A stretch of 64,000 bases of DNA from Candidatus Melainabacteria bacterium (GCA_003258735.1 QHME01000003.1:1-64000), one strand, 5' to 3'; positions 51,101-60,071 are shown, counted from the stretch's first letter. A program made the numbers and translations. The notes: generated by a model from the letters alone, not told the origin.

Positions 51101-53973
51101 ATATCACAGACGACAAATTTAGAAACGGAAATATTGTCGACAATGTATTTGGACAAGTTGGTGTAAAACGCTACAAAGATGGGCATGAACTCAAATACCC
51201 AATGTCAGCGGATGTTATTACTCCTGGCAAATCTCCAAGCGCAAACTCTTATGTTCGTCAAATCAGACAAAACGCATTGCTAAGCCCTACAATGTTCTAT
51301 AAAGATTTAACAGATTATGCAAAATCAATGACAAGTGATGAGATTATGCGCACAATCAAAAAGACAACAACTCTTGCCAATAATTTTGATCACGATTTCC
51401 AAACATTCAACGCAAGAATAGAAGGAAATCCTCCATTTGATAAGGGTATAAAAACAAAATCTGATTATGACAAACTACCTGATACTGATAAAGTTAAACT
51501 TGTTTTTGAAAAAATAGCATTATTGCGTTCATATAATGGTATTCCTGATTCAAAAATCCTTTATAAAGAAGCTTCAATGAAAGATTTGCAAAACCTTAAA
51601 AAATATATCCACAAAGAGGCAATGAAAGACTTTGACTACACATTTGGTAAAGATATGGATGTAGTTATCTTTGGTGCAGAAAAATCAAGAAAAGAAATCA
51701 CTGAACTTGTAAACCAACTTGCAAAAGATAACAACATAAAAATCAATGCCAACAATGTAATCAAAGCATTGAAAACTATTAACCGTGAAGAATTTGACGG
51801 AAATTCCGACAAAACACTTGATTTGATGATAGAAGGATTAGAAAAATACTTTAACAAATTTGTTCCAAATTTTGAAAACAAAGATGAAAAAGTGAAAGAA
51901 TTGGCTAACAAAACACGTAATATTATACGAAACAATACGGAATTCACATTAGCCGATTTGAACAGTTCTTCATTTGAAAACGGCTCTATGCAAAGAATCA
52001 CCAATTGGATTGATGATAATTTTGCGCCAACAACAGATGAAGAATTTGTTCAAATTTTTAACAACCTTCGTAAAATGACTAAAAAAGAATTTCACGAAAA
52101 ATTTGATTCAAAAATAACAAATGATGCTCTAGGTATCAAAAATGTCACAGGCTTTGATGTTTTGAAACAATATATAGCGCTAGATGAAAGAACAGAAAAT
52201 AGCGTTATTAATATGTTGTATTATCCAAGACTTGGTCAAACCATGGAACTTAGTAAGACAACTCCAACTTATGATTACAAAAAATTCAAACGTGTAATGC
52301 GTGGTGCAATCTACAGTGACAAGAGGTCATTTGACGATATTTACATGGATTATTACTTCTCTTTAAAATTATTAAACAGACATAAACTGTTTAATCCATG
52401 GAGAGCTGAAGCATTCAGAAAATACAATATGTTCCCTGCATTTCCAAAAGTTGATATGATTTCGGAAAAAGAAGAACGTAAACTTATCCAAACGATATAT
52501 GATAGCACTTCAGACAGTATAGAATCAATTGATGCATATAAAATTCAAGCAGAATCAATGAGAATTATTGAATCATTGAAAAAATATTCTGATAAAATTA
52601 ATGATTCAGCAACACTCACAAATGCGCAACTAGAACATATCAACAAAGCTATTCTTGATTTTGTAAACATAAACGGAAATGACCAATCTATCAAGGATTC
52701 AATTGATGCTGCTCAAAAAATATTGAGCTATGACGGAACTCAAAGTGCCGGTGAATACAAACGACAAATTAAAATTATTGCTGATGAAATGGCATTTTAT
52801 TCAACAACAGTAAACGGTGGTACGATGAAAGATGCTGTAAAAGAAGAAGTTGAAAAAATGAAAACAACTGAACGTGGATTCATCATGAATTTGATTGACC
52901 CTAAATATCAGCACTTTGGGTATGAAATTTTGAATAAATGGCATCACGCACTTATGAAAAAAGACCCTGATGCAGACAGATATTTTACAGAATTTCAAAA
53001 ATTATATGAAGAACACAAAGCATTAGATAAACCTGAGCAAATGCTTAATGAATATTTGCTTATGATTTCAAAAGATGGCAACACAAATAAAAATTATTCA
53101 CCAAAAGAATTGGAACAACTTGAAAGCACCAAAATAGTTTATGATACAAATATTCAAAATATGTTGTTATTCTCAAATTTACTTGAAATGCAATATATCT
53201 TGATGGATACAGCCAAAGAGGCAAACCAAAACATCGTAAAAGATAAGTTCAAAAATTCCCAATTGATATTGAACGACGGACGAATTGTCGGAATGGATTC
53301 GGATGAAGGTATCAGCGCACTGTTAGCACCATTATTAACAGATGATGATTTGACCGGTGCAATCTTGATGATTGAACAACTCGGCTTGACTGAAAGTGTT
53401 CTAAATATGGTTTCTAAAAACACAATGGAAAACGAAAAATATGCAATGAGAAGAATTGATGCAATCTTCAAAGCGCTTTCTCGACAAGTCGGTATAATCA
53501 AAAGAGTTCAAGCCAATATCGGCAATTTGGATAAAGACCCTAATTACTTAGAAACTCTGAACAAAACAGAAGATGAAATTATCAGAAAATTCAAAACTAC
53601 TCGATACAGAAAGAGTATCAAGAAAGTTCAAAGAGCCTTTGACCAAATCAGAACAGATATAAAAAGTCACCCAGAACATTCAAAACAAGCGTATTTCCAA
53701 GTTTATATGGAACAACTAAAACCTGCAATGTTCTATGGTTCAAAAGAAGAGTTCGAATACTTGAATCAAAGATTGAAAAACATCCAACGTATTGCAAAAC
53801 TTGTTAAAAGCTTACACATTCAAGAAGGTTCACCTCTAGAAGCTAAACGTCAAAAATTTCTTGAGGCAATGGACGAACTTGAAGATTACGGAGAAAAGCA
53901 TTCAGGCACATACAAAAATTTGAATATTGCAACCAAAAACGTAAGCGGTGAAGAAGGAGATTTTCTTGACTAA
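48103..53973 (+). CDS. Giant helical protein with split papain-like motifs
   Basis: 1956 residues from ATG 48103 (GGGGA upstream; a GTG at 48091 is less likely). The N-terminus SLASFKGTRQ carries the FKG motif noted for the 16758 gene. Residues about 222-260 read NQKQHGMCAAISICRKAL, like the Cys-bearing start of a papain fold (Cys231). The matching His and Asn block comes only at 936-971: AWHAQYIADI (His939) and FFHDNTWGP (Asn968-Trp-Gly), like the HAV...NSWG block of C1 peptidases. The roughly 700 residues between and the 980 after are charged, largely helical and coiled-coil-like. No signal peptide or membrane span. Possibly a large peptidase or an effector/toxin; this is inference. Confidence 0.85.
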   Translation: MKIYNINPSLASFKGTRQDRRTVSQLKEDNKYDLNVMNQRRISQAIDNLSKESGEDNVNFLLDVADNLKYGTNIDLGKNSFNDWHVKLNNAAKESLAKSPKSVQEQLAARIAQTDKKKPLTEEEKEILSLRKSILSQVNQDQLSKIKNDNIRNLNRNLDYFIVSSEVPTSQKLYIMKRLNYFMSPEYKITSALKDKKTQALAEIVNDIVIDTPESKIPNIKATNQKQHGMCAAISICRKALAYEDKPNFVDMIMSELDNKPDMEVYDITKLGSGTKIPIGKTSSVDFDYALSKGYRIIDTSALYWMNIADTAGSTNEAIRMYSGFDKSFFDTFHDSHLNADINETLSNEQDYYKGLLKAKNVISKYKKNLEEDKTKKYDNYKNSLANAEQIGTLNKILEKKIAELVTGSTISPGKIHKISSELRNLEMKDSSHIAKSNDYKKDFLYIPNESDNAKLEKIKSFIAIALPEKDSKTLDKNAPQILVLLENMSELEKSSKAHFKSKKVSEARDLYDVAAAYRTQTILNLEIPENAEEMLRNLDIVDRETRIDENISKLVKKLKKNKLDPRIMQQLAINFNCNNDPETLIVALEENQQSLHYIMTDLLDDFYNATLQGNRKEHLSSELKYLSNAIKENQNKKNIVEGLASNMHIKNPNAQEITKLLDKYTRKLDSKDCTNEEYLAIYNKVGKKTQIQDFADHLNNLYEQMFKENNETILNGFKQMNGISENASPEETVAVLNKIVEQFNNISHMTTALQRALEVRISEDEILNTVDTKESIIKKLEDNKEIISAKDLRRLQEKFTQIDEARTSQNGESVNIKDLPKELTTFTPQEKETLDLIKQRVNGWNSIVTRAFNNQYMKLKEPLEEIHRQIGVKSGQTWVSPEGESGLFSPQQIKIIEHMTDRPYYIEGNLKHALNKIKDMPYSGISATSVAHQFPAWHAQYIADIRPINVKTKDGKTVQKDAFFHDNTWGPKEHDNTWVDENGMLRTDYGNEYGGRLGYITDDKFRNGNIVDNVFGQVGVKRYKDGHELKYPMSADVITPGKSPSANSYVRQIRQNALLSPTMFYKDLTDYAKSMTSDEIMRTIKKTTTLANNFDHDFQTFNARIEGNPPFDKGIKTKSDYDKLPDTDKVKLVFEKIALLRSYNGIPDSKILYKEASMKDLQNLKKYIHKEAMKDFDYTFGKDMDVVIFGAEKSRKEITELVNQLAKDNNIKINANNVIKALKTINREEFDGNSDKTLDLMIEGLEKYFNKFVPNFENKDEKVKELANKTRNIIRNNTEFTLADLNSSSFENGSMQRITNWIDDNFAPTTDEEFVQIFNNLRKMTKKEFHEKFDSKITNDALGIKNVTGFDVLKQYIALDERTENSVINMLYYPRLGQTMELSKTTPTYDYKKFKRVMRGAIYSDKRSFDDIYMDYYFSLKLLNRHKLFNPWRAEAFRKYNMFPAFPKVDMISEKEERKLIQTIYDSTSDSIESIDAYKIQAESMRIIESLKKYSDKINDSATLTNAQLEHINKAILDFVNINGNDQSIKDSIDAAQKILSYDGTQSAGEYKRQIKIIADEMAFYSTTVNGGTMKDAVKEEVEKMKTTERGFIMNLIDPKYQHFGYEILNKWHHALMKKDPDADRYFTEFQKLYEEHKALDKPEQMLNEYLLMISKDGNTNKNYSPKELEQLESTKIVYDTNIQNMLLFSNLLEMQYILMDTAKEANQNIVKDKFKNSQLILNDGRIVGMDSDEGISALLAPLLTDDDLTGAILMIEQLGLTESVLNMVSKNTMENEKYAMRRIDAIFKALSRQVGIIKRVQANIGNLDKDPNYLETLNKTEDEIIRKFKTTRYRKSIKKVQRAFDQIRTDIKSHPEHSKQAYFQVYMEQLKPAMFYGSKEEFEYLNQRLKNIQRIAKLVKSLHIQEGSPLEAKRQKFLEAMDELEDYGEKHSGTYKNLNIATKNVSGEEGDFLD

Positions 53974-53995
53974 CAAGCAAGAGTCTTTAAATAAG

Positions 53996-54028
53996 AAAAA
54001 AGGAAAGTCGTTTGACTTTCCTTTTTTC
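53996..54028. terminator. Bidirectional terminator between the giant gene and ftsZ
   Basis: AAAAAAGGAAAGTC-GTTT-GACTTTCCTTTTTT, perfect stem, serves both convergent genes. Confidence 0.9.
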
Positions 54029-54045
54029 TATTATAATTTAGTTTC

Positions 54046-55188
54046 TTAATTTTTTCTCAAAAAATCAGGAACATCCAAATTCATTGAAGGCATCTTAGGA
54101 AATCCGCCTGCCAGATTTGATGAACTTGTTCCAACATTTGATTGAGTTGATGTTTTACCTTGAAAATACTCAGCAGCAGAAATCTGTGGAGTATTAATTG
54201 CACTTTGGTTACCTTTATCAGTAAAACCTGTTGCAATAACGGTAATTTGAATTTCATTTTGGAATGAATCATTAATAGCAGTACCAATGATTACGTCAGC
54301 ATCATCTCTTACAACATTATTGATAATACTTGTAGCATCATTAATTTCGTATAATGTCATATTTGAGCTACCGGTAATATTTACGATAATACCTGATGCA
54401 CCATCAATTGAAGATTCCAACAATTGAGAATTTATAGCCATTTCAGCAGCCTTAATAGCTCTGCCTTCGCCTTGTGCTCTACCGATACCCATCAAAGCTG
54501 TACCTGAATCCTTAACAACTTTTCTAACATCAGCAAAGTCAATGTTAATCATACCAGGGATTGTGATGATATCTGAAATACCTTGAATACCTCTATATAG
54601 AACTTCATCAGTAACACAGAATGCTTCTCTCAAACCTAATTGACGTTCTACAACTTGTAGCAACTTATCATTTGGAACAACAAGAATGGCATCCACATAT
54701 TTTCTAAGTTTTTCAATACCTGCTTCAGCTTGAGCCATTCTCTTTTTACCTTCCCAGCAGAAAGGTTTTGTAACAAATGCAATTGTCAATATTCCCAAAT
54801 CTTTTGCAATTTGAGCAACAACAGGAGCTGCACCTGTACCTGTACCACCACCCATGCCGGCAGTTATAAATACCATATCAGCACCATCTAGTGCTTTTGT
54901 AATATCGTCTTTTACTTCAATAGCAGCTTTCTCACCTGTTGAAGGATCGCCACCTGAGCCAAGACCTTTTGTAGTAGATGTACCTAATTGCAATTTATTT
55001 TCAACATTGCTATAAGTTAAAACTTGCAAATCTGTATTCATAAGCCAAAATTCAACACCGGCAAGTTTAGCTTTTACCATTCTGTTAACAGCGTTTCCAC
55101 CGCCACCACCAACACCAATAACTTTGATTTTGGTCGGATTTATATTATTTCTCTGGTCACTTCCGTAACTTGATACTATATTTTCCAT
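54046..55188 (-). CDS. ftsZ: Cell division protein FtsZ
   Basis: Tubulin-like GTPase that forms the Z-ring. 380 residues: KVIGVGGGGGNAVNRM, MNTD, tubulin signature GGGTGTGAAP (113-122), NIDFADVR (T7-loop region), and after a Ser/Gln-rich linker the C-terminal peptide DVPDFLRKN that binds membrane anchors. AGGAGGAATA precedes the ATG. It is isolated: no ftsA, ftsQ or mur genes adjoin. Confidence 0.98.
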   Translation of the reverse strand: MENIVSSYGSDQRNNINPTKIKVIGVGGGGGNAVNRMVKAKLAGVEFWLMNTDLQVLTYSNVENKLQLGTSTTKGLGSGGDPSTGEKAAIEVKDDITKALDGADMVFITAGMGGGTGTGAAPVVAQIAKDLGILTIAFVTKPFCWEGKKRMAQAEAGIEKLRKYVDAILVVPNDKLLQVVERQLGLREAFCVTDEVLYRGIQGISDIITIPGMINIDFADVRKVVKDSGTALMGIGRAQGEGRAIKAAEMAINSQLLESSIDGASGIIVNITGSSNMTLYEINDATSIINNVVRDDADVIIGTAINDSFQNEIQITVIATGFTDKGNQSAINTPQISAAEYFQGKTSTQSNVGTSSSNLAGGFPKMPSMNLDVPDFLRKN

Positions 55189-55315
55189 TATTCCTCCTAC
55201 ATTTTACTATATATTATATACAAAAAATTTAACTTTTCATCTATTTCAATATTTCGTAATATATTTGTAAAGTTCGGAGTGACACATGTTCCCTCACCCC
55301 CTGTAGAAGATGTAT

Positions 55316-55344
55316 GATTTGTCGGCTTTACCAAGCCGACAAAG
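55316..55344. repeat. Dispersed palindrome family B, copy 3
   Basis: GTCGGCTT-TACC-AAGCCGAC, perfect 8-bp stem, upstream of ftsZ. Confidence 0.75.
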
Positions 55345-55374
55345 TAATCAACATAACCCAAAGTGTCATCGAGT

Positions 55375-55402
55375 AGTGTGGGAGAAACGAAGTGTCCCCA
55401 CA
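55375..55402. repeat. Dispersed palindrome family A, copy 4
   Basis: GTGTGGGA...TCCCCACA, next to a family B copy; the two families lie about 30 bases apart here. Confidence 0.65.
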
Positions 55403-55442
55403 ATTGGTTTAATGCCTAAGTCAAAAATTTCAACAAGAACAA

Positions 55443-56498
55443 TCACTTCGTGATTAATTTTAGCCTATTGCCAAAATAGCTTTGGACATCTTTGTTATAC
55501 CCAGCAAGCATATTTCCAAAATTAAGCCCTTTTGTTTTACATTCTTGACGCAAAAGCTCTATTCCTCGATTATATACCTGTTGGGCAGTATTTATATTAC
55601 TTTGCGGAATTTTACCTTTATACATCCTTGTGGCAACGGAAATATCAAACAAACGACGTTTGGACAAACCACTCATTTCTTTTCCTGTTGCAAAAGATTT
55701 GTTATACGTCATTTTATTTATTGCAGCCTCATATTTGCCTGTCTTTAGGCAATACACCATGCCTGAGGTCTTGTCTAGCACATCAACACCTTTGTTAAAT
55801 GCCATATCCAGCAATGCTTCTTTCATACTCTGTGGCATTTTGGCATAATTTTTTTGCCCTAGTTTTGCGCTTAGATTTTCTTCAACTTTTAACAAATCTT
55901 TGGCACATAATTCGCAAACTTGAGCATTAGAAAGCTGTTTAGGATCACCTTTTTTTAGAGCATGCCCAATTCCTATAGTTGGCACACCAGCATTATCAGT
56001 ATATGGCGTATTATGGAATTTATTTTCCGGCAAACCTTTATCTTCAAGTTTTTTAAGTCGTTTAACAAAATCAAGACTTACACCCATTGATTTTGCAATA
56101 TCATTTAGGTTTTTCACATTTTTTATTTTTCGAGAAGGTGGAATTCTCAAAACCTGACCTGCTTTTAACGTTTTTGCAGATTTCTCGTCCAAGCCGTTAT
56201 ATGCAAGAATACTTAGAGTTTCCACCCCAAACTTTTGCGCAATTTTATCTATAGAATCACCTTGTTTCATTTTGTAAGGAGGATTTTTAACAGTTGTAAT
56301 ATATTTTGAGCGAATACTATTTGTTCGAATTTGTTCATCGGAAATTTCACTCATCATAGTAATTTCGTTATGATGCGTAGTTCTCTTTGTTCCATGAAAA
56401 ATCGGCTGTTTTACTGACGTTTTTTGTTTTACAGGAGTAGATTCACCTCCTGTAAAAGTCGTTTTTATTGAGTTCCATATTTTTGTAAGCCAATCCAT
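55443..56498 (-). CDS. LysM-lysozyme (GH24) cell-wall hydrolase
   Basis: 351 residues. A LysM domain (about 76-120: YKMKQGDSIDKIAQKFGVETLSILAYNGLDEKSAKTLKAGQVLRIP), a weaker second LysM-like stretch (about 124-150), and a phage-type GH24 lysozyme domain with Glu152, Asp168 and Thr174 in LEDKG and YTDNAGVPTIGIGHAL; the Asp-to-Thr spacing equals that of T4 lysozyme. It cleaves glycan strands of peptidoglycan. No signal peptide is visible, so export may need another route or lysis. Only 13 bases from the LysM-amidase gene, hence co-transcribed. Confidence 0.9.
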   Translation of the reverse strand: MDWLTKIWNSIKTTFTGGESTPVKQKTSVKQPIFHGTKRTTHHNEITMMSEISDEQIRTNSIRSKYITTVKNPPYKMKQGDSIDKIAQKFGVETLSILAYNGLDEKSAKTLKAGQVLRIPPSRKIKNVKNLNDIAKSMGVSLDFVKRLKKLEDKGLPENKFHNTPYTDNAGVPTIGIGHALKKGDPKQLSNAQVCELCAKDLLKVEENLSAKLGQKNYAKMPQSMKEALLDMAFNKGVDVLDKTSGMVYCLKTGKYEAAINKMTYNKSFATGKEMSGLSKRRLFDISVATRMYKGKIPQSNINTAQQVYNRGIELLRQECKTKGLNFGNMLAGYNKDVQSYFGNRLKLITK

Positions 56499-56511
56499 TT
56501 TATTTAGTCCT

Positions 56512-58602
56512 TTATTTCACATTAAAATATTCTTTAACTGCATTAGTAACCTGTCTCATTGAATTTTGACGAAAATTCGCAGAATCTATGTTTCTCAAAT
56601 CTGTTTCATTTGATTGATAACCCATTTCAATAAGTATCGAAGGTGTTTTTTCTTTATTTACCTGCAAAATACCAATAGAAGTATGTTGTCCTTCATTATC
56701 TGCTCTAGTCCGACAATGGTCGTTTTCGCCACCCTGTTTACCGAATGAAACCAATGTATCTAAATGTTTTTCAGCTATATTAGCAAATTTTTTGCCAATG
56801 TTTGAACCTACAGCATAATATACGTCTAATCCACGTACATCTTTGTTACTTGATGCATTACAGTGTAAACTTATTAACATGTCTGCTTTATATTTTCGTT
56901 TTGCATTACAAACAGGTTTAGCATCCCCTGCCGTATAAACAACAGTCGCCCCTTGACTTGACAATTGTTTTATCAATTGGTCGGCAAAATTTCTATTTTT
57001 ATACCACTCTGGGATAGTTTTACCGTTAGAATCAGTTGCTCTAGTTCCAGGTTTGAAGTTTTTATTTTCACCCCAACCGTGACCGGCATTGACCATAATT
57101 GTTTTGCCTTTTAGTGGTCCATTCGGATTACTTGGCTTAAATTTTATTACTTCCGCAATAACTTCGCCCTTGTCATTTATGGGAATAGAAGGTAGTGCTC
57201 CTGTACTTGCGACACTGCGCTTTCCACCAACTGCAACTTCAAACCCTTTTGGTACATATCTCTCATTAGGAGCAATTTTCACTCCTTTTGGTGTAACCGC
57301 CTTCTTTGGAGCAGAAGCTTTTTGTGCACCGTCAACAGATTCGCTTCTTAGCATGCCTGCAATCATTGAATCCATTTTCTTGGTATCAACCATTCCCCAA
57401 GAATTAAATTGATTGTTTAATTCTTGAACAAAAGCTGCTCTGTGAGATGGTGGAGTATTTTTCTGCTTTGCCAAAGAATCATAAATATGCATCACCGCTT
57501 TTTTACGAACATCTTTGTTATTACCGATTTCATGAGTAATATCTTTAATTAACGAACTGCCTTTACTAATTTTATCATACGATTTTATTACGGCTGATGC
57601 ATTCTTTGAATTAACTAATGATAATAATTCTTGGAATGAAGATTGTCCGATAGCGCCGGATTTGGTATCAATATCTGATTTCATTTTAGTTGCAAGTTCA
57701 CTAGGAGTAGCCATCATTCTGTTCATTGTTTCATCAAGCTTTGAGGTACTTACCATACCAATTGACTTGAATTGACTATCCAATTCTTTTGCAAAATTTG
57801 CTCTGACACTTGCAGGTGTTCCTTTTGCTCTTGCTAAAGTGTCATAAACCTTCATAACAGCAGCTTTTCGTTTATTTTTATCACTGCTGATTTCACTTGT
57901 TAAAGTATTTATTAAACTTTCCTTTGACGTGTTTTTCGGATTATTTTTATAAGATTTCAGAACGGATTCAACATTTTTAGGATTAATTTCATTTAGCAAA
58001 GCATCGAAATCTGGCTTGCCGACAGCACCATAATAATCTTCTGATTTTTGGTAAATTCGTTTACCGAGTTCATCAGGGGTATAAGAAGAACCGTATTTCA
58101 TCTTGTTTACACCTGCAGGACTTGGCTTTGCTGCACGTGAAGCAGTCTTTGTCGGAGTAGCTTTTGACTTTGTCTGCTGAGCATTTTTTGTATGTACAGT
58201 TTTTGCTGTCACCGCCCTTGACGGTGTTTTAGGCTGAGTGGCAGATGTTTTTTGAACACTACCGCGTTTTACGTAAAATATCTCACCTTTTGATGGAGTG
58301 TAAGTTTTTGGAATATTATTCAACTTACAAAAATCTGCAAAAGTCATTCCAGAATCCCTAGCAACAGCCATAATTCCACGACCACTCGGAACTGTTGCCG
58401 TTGGAAGTTTAATTTTTTGTCCGGCTTTTAAATTTGCACTTTTCAAACCTGTCCATTCCATAAACTCTTTTTGACTCATTCCAAATTTATGAGCCAAAAC
58501 CGACAAACTCTCTCCTGTTCTAACGGTCAACTCAGATTGTCTTGATACTTTTACTTGTTTATTACTACCAGCGTTATTTACGCCATTTACACTCTGTGTC
58601 AT
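56512..58602 (-). CDS. LysM-containing N-acetylmuramoyl-L-alanine amidase
   Basis: 696 residues. Two LysM domains (about 24-67 and 74-112), a Thr/Lys/Ala-rich linker, two tandem copies of a helical module of about 120 residues (about 176-298 and 301-418, each with KKAVMxxYDxLA and GMVxTxKxD), then an Amidase_3 catalytic domain (about 498-694). Zinc ligands are probably His508 (VNAGHG), Glu532 and His580 (ISLHCNA), with the catalytic Glu in LIEMGYQSN. It cuts the stem peptide from MurNAc. No signal peptide is seen. GGAG precedes the ATG. Paired with the lysozyme gene. Confidence 0.93.
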   Translation of the reverse strand: MTQSVNGVNNAGSNKQVKVSRQSELTVRTGESLSVLAHKFGMSQKEFMEWTGLKSANLKAGQKIKLPTATVPSGRGIMAVARDSGMTFADFCKLNNIPKTYTPSKGEIFYVKRGSVQKTSATQPKTPSRAVTAKTVHTKNAQQTKSKATPTKTASRAAKPSPAGVNKMKYGSSYTPDELGKRIYQKSEDYYGAVGKPDFDALLNEINPKNVESVLKSYKNNPKNTSKESLINTLTSEISSDKNKRKAAVMKVYDTLARAKGTPASVRANFAKELDSQFKSIGMVSTSKLDETMNRMMATPSELATKMKSDIDTKSGAIGQSSFQELLSLVNSKNASAVIKSYDKISKGSSLIKDITHEIGNNKDVRKKAVMHIYDSLAKQKNTPPSHRAAFVQELNNQFNSWGMVDTKKMDSMIAGMLRSESVDGAQKASAPKKAVTPKGVKIAPNERYVPKGFEVAVGGKRSVASTGALPSIPINDKGEVIAEVIKFKPSNPNGPLKGKTIMVNAGHGWGENKNFKPGTRATDSNGKTIPEWYKNRNFADQLIKQLSSQGATVVYTAGDAKPVCNAKRKYKADMLISLHCNASSNKDVRGLDVYYAVGSNIGKKFANIAEKHLDTLVSFGKQGGENDHCRTRADNEGQHTSIGILQVNKEKTPSILIEMGYQSNETDLRNIDSANFRQNSMRQVTNAVKEYFNVK

Positions 58603-58630
58603 TAAATTTCTCCAATAACAAAGTTACACA

Positions 58631-58680
58631 CATGAAAGAATAACGGCACTTTTAAAATAAACTTTAAAAATACCGTTATT
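58631..58680 (-). terminator. Possible upp terminator
   Basis: AATAACGG and CCGTTATT enclose a second AT-rich stem (TTTAAA pairs); on the minus strand it lies after the upp stop, though the T-run is weak. Confidence 0.45.
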
Positions 58681-58706
58681 TATGTAAACAATTTTTACAA
58701 AACTAT

Positions 58707-59357
58707 CTATGTATTGAAAATTCTATCACCGGCATCACCCATACCTGGGACAATGTAGCCCTTTTCATTCAAATGGTCATCCACCGCTGCTGTAATGATT
58801 TCAATGTCAGGATATTTTTCATAAATATTTTTTAGCCCTTCAGGTGCAGCAATTATACAAATACATTTAATATTTTTTATCGGAATACCTTTATTGGCAT
58901 ACAATTCAATCGCTGCCAGAAGAGAATTACCTGTGGCAAGCATTGGATCTGTAATATAGATATAGAATTTTTCAGGATTGTCAGCTTCCATAGGAACTTT
59001 GTTGTAATACCAAACAGGTTTTAAAGTTTTTTCATCTCGATACATGCCAATATGGCGAATAGTTGCTTGTGGCAAAATATCAATCGCTTCATCAGTAAAA
59101 ATCAAACCGGCACGCAAAATCGGTGAAATTATTAAATTTATATCAGGGTCAACAGTTTTTGCTCTAAATGTCGTAAGTGGCGTTGTTACATCCCTTTCAA
59201 CAAGCGGTAAATTTTTTGCAGCCTCATACAAAAGGCATCTTGTAATTTTTCTTGTTGCAATCCTTACACCTTGACTATCAGTATTTTTATCCCTCATTGT
59301 GCATAAGTTCAACAATACAACAGGATTATTTATTACTCTAACATTATCCATATACAT
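58707..59357 (-). CDS. upp: Uracil phosphoribosyltransferase
   Basis: Pyrimidine salvage: uracil + PRPP to UMP. 216 residues: ISPILRAGLIFTDEAIDILP, YYNKVPME, and the PRPP-binding YITDPMLATGNSLLAAIELY; C-terminal GYIVPGMGDAGDRIFNT is the uracil-binding end typical of Upp. AAGGTGG precedes the ATG. Downstream of the MCE gene by 20 bases and likely co-transcribed. Confidence 0.96.
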   Translation of the reverse strand: MYMDNVRVINNPVVLLNLCTMRDKNTDSQGVRIATRKITRCLLYEAAKNLPLVERDVTTPLTTFRAKTVDPDINLIISPILRAGLIFTDEAIDILPQATIRHIGMYRDEKTLKPVWYYNKVPMEADNPEKFYIYITDPMLATGNSLLAAIELYANKGIPIKNIKCICIIAAPEGLKNIYEKYPDIEIITAAVDDHLNEKGYIVPGMGDAGDRIFNT

Positions 59358-59377
59358 ACAAACCCACCTTCTTTTTA

Positions 59378-60004
59378 TTATTTCTTTTTAAAATTCTTTG
59401 TCATATTTTGTTCCACTTCAAGCATCTTGTCTAAAGAACGATTAAAATTTTCTAAATCACTATTTGCATCAGCAGGAGTGACAACATTTTTCGGAACTTT
59501 TCCACTTGACGTAAATTCAAACTGACTAGCCGAATTATTCATAGTTGTGATAATCGAATCTAATTCTTTAAAGATACTATCAAACAGCCCCATAACTTTA
59601 CTTAACCTTGTAGGAGCTTTTGATACAATAATTTTATCAGTCGGATTGGTTTTGTCAGGCGGATAAATTTCTAAAGACTTTGAACCGCCCAAACCTGAAG
59701 CCTCAACTGTCGCAATAGAACCAACCGGCAAAGCCAAATCTTTTTGAGTTATAGCAAATTTTATATATACGTCATTAGAAATAATTTGGATTTTTTTTAC
59801 ATATCCGATTTGAACACCCAAAAATTTTACAGGAGAACCAACAATCAAGCCATCGACATCTTCCATAAAAATTTGATAATTTTTAAATTGTTTTTGCTCT
59901 TGATAATGATGATACCTAAACCCCAAAACGATAGCAGCAACTACAATTAACCAAATTCCAAATTCTACCCACGCATATACTCGAATGTTATTAAAACTCT
60001 TCAT
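59378..60004 (-). CDS. MCE/MlaD-domain protein
   Basis: 208 residues from ATG 60004. One N-terminal membrane helix (about 10-32: VEFGIWLIVVAAIVLGF), then an MCE domain (about 45-115: GLIVGSPVKFLGVQIGYVKKI...SGLGGSKSLEIYPP), then a helical tail. MlaD-type proteins bring phospholipids across the periplasm between membranes, normally with MlaE/MlaF ABC partners, which are absent here. TATAAT lies 7 bases before the ATG with no ribosome binding site, so the message may be leaderless. Its presence fits a two-membrane envelope. Confidence 0.9.
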   Translation of the reverse strand: MKSFNNIRVYAWVEFGIWLIVVAAIVLGFRYHHYQEQKQFKNYQIFMEDVDGLIVGSPVKFLGVQIGYVKKIQIISNDVYIKFAITQKDLALPVGSIATVEASGLGGSKSLEIYPPDKTNPTDKIIVSKAPTRLSKVMGLFDSIFKELDSIITTMNNSASQFEFTSSGKVPKNVVTPADANSDLENFNRSLDKMLEVEQNMTKNFKKK

Positions 60005-60071
60005 AACTTTTATTATACACAAAATTATCCTATAATATAACTTGTAACAGACAAATTTATATTACTTTGTA

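Noticed and set aside
48216..53501. Minus-strand ORFs within the giant gene
   Set aside because: Low-complexity Phe/Ser-rich translations typical of the reverse strand of Lys/Glu-rich helices.
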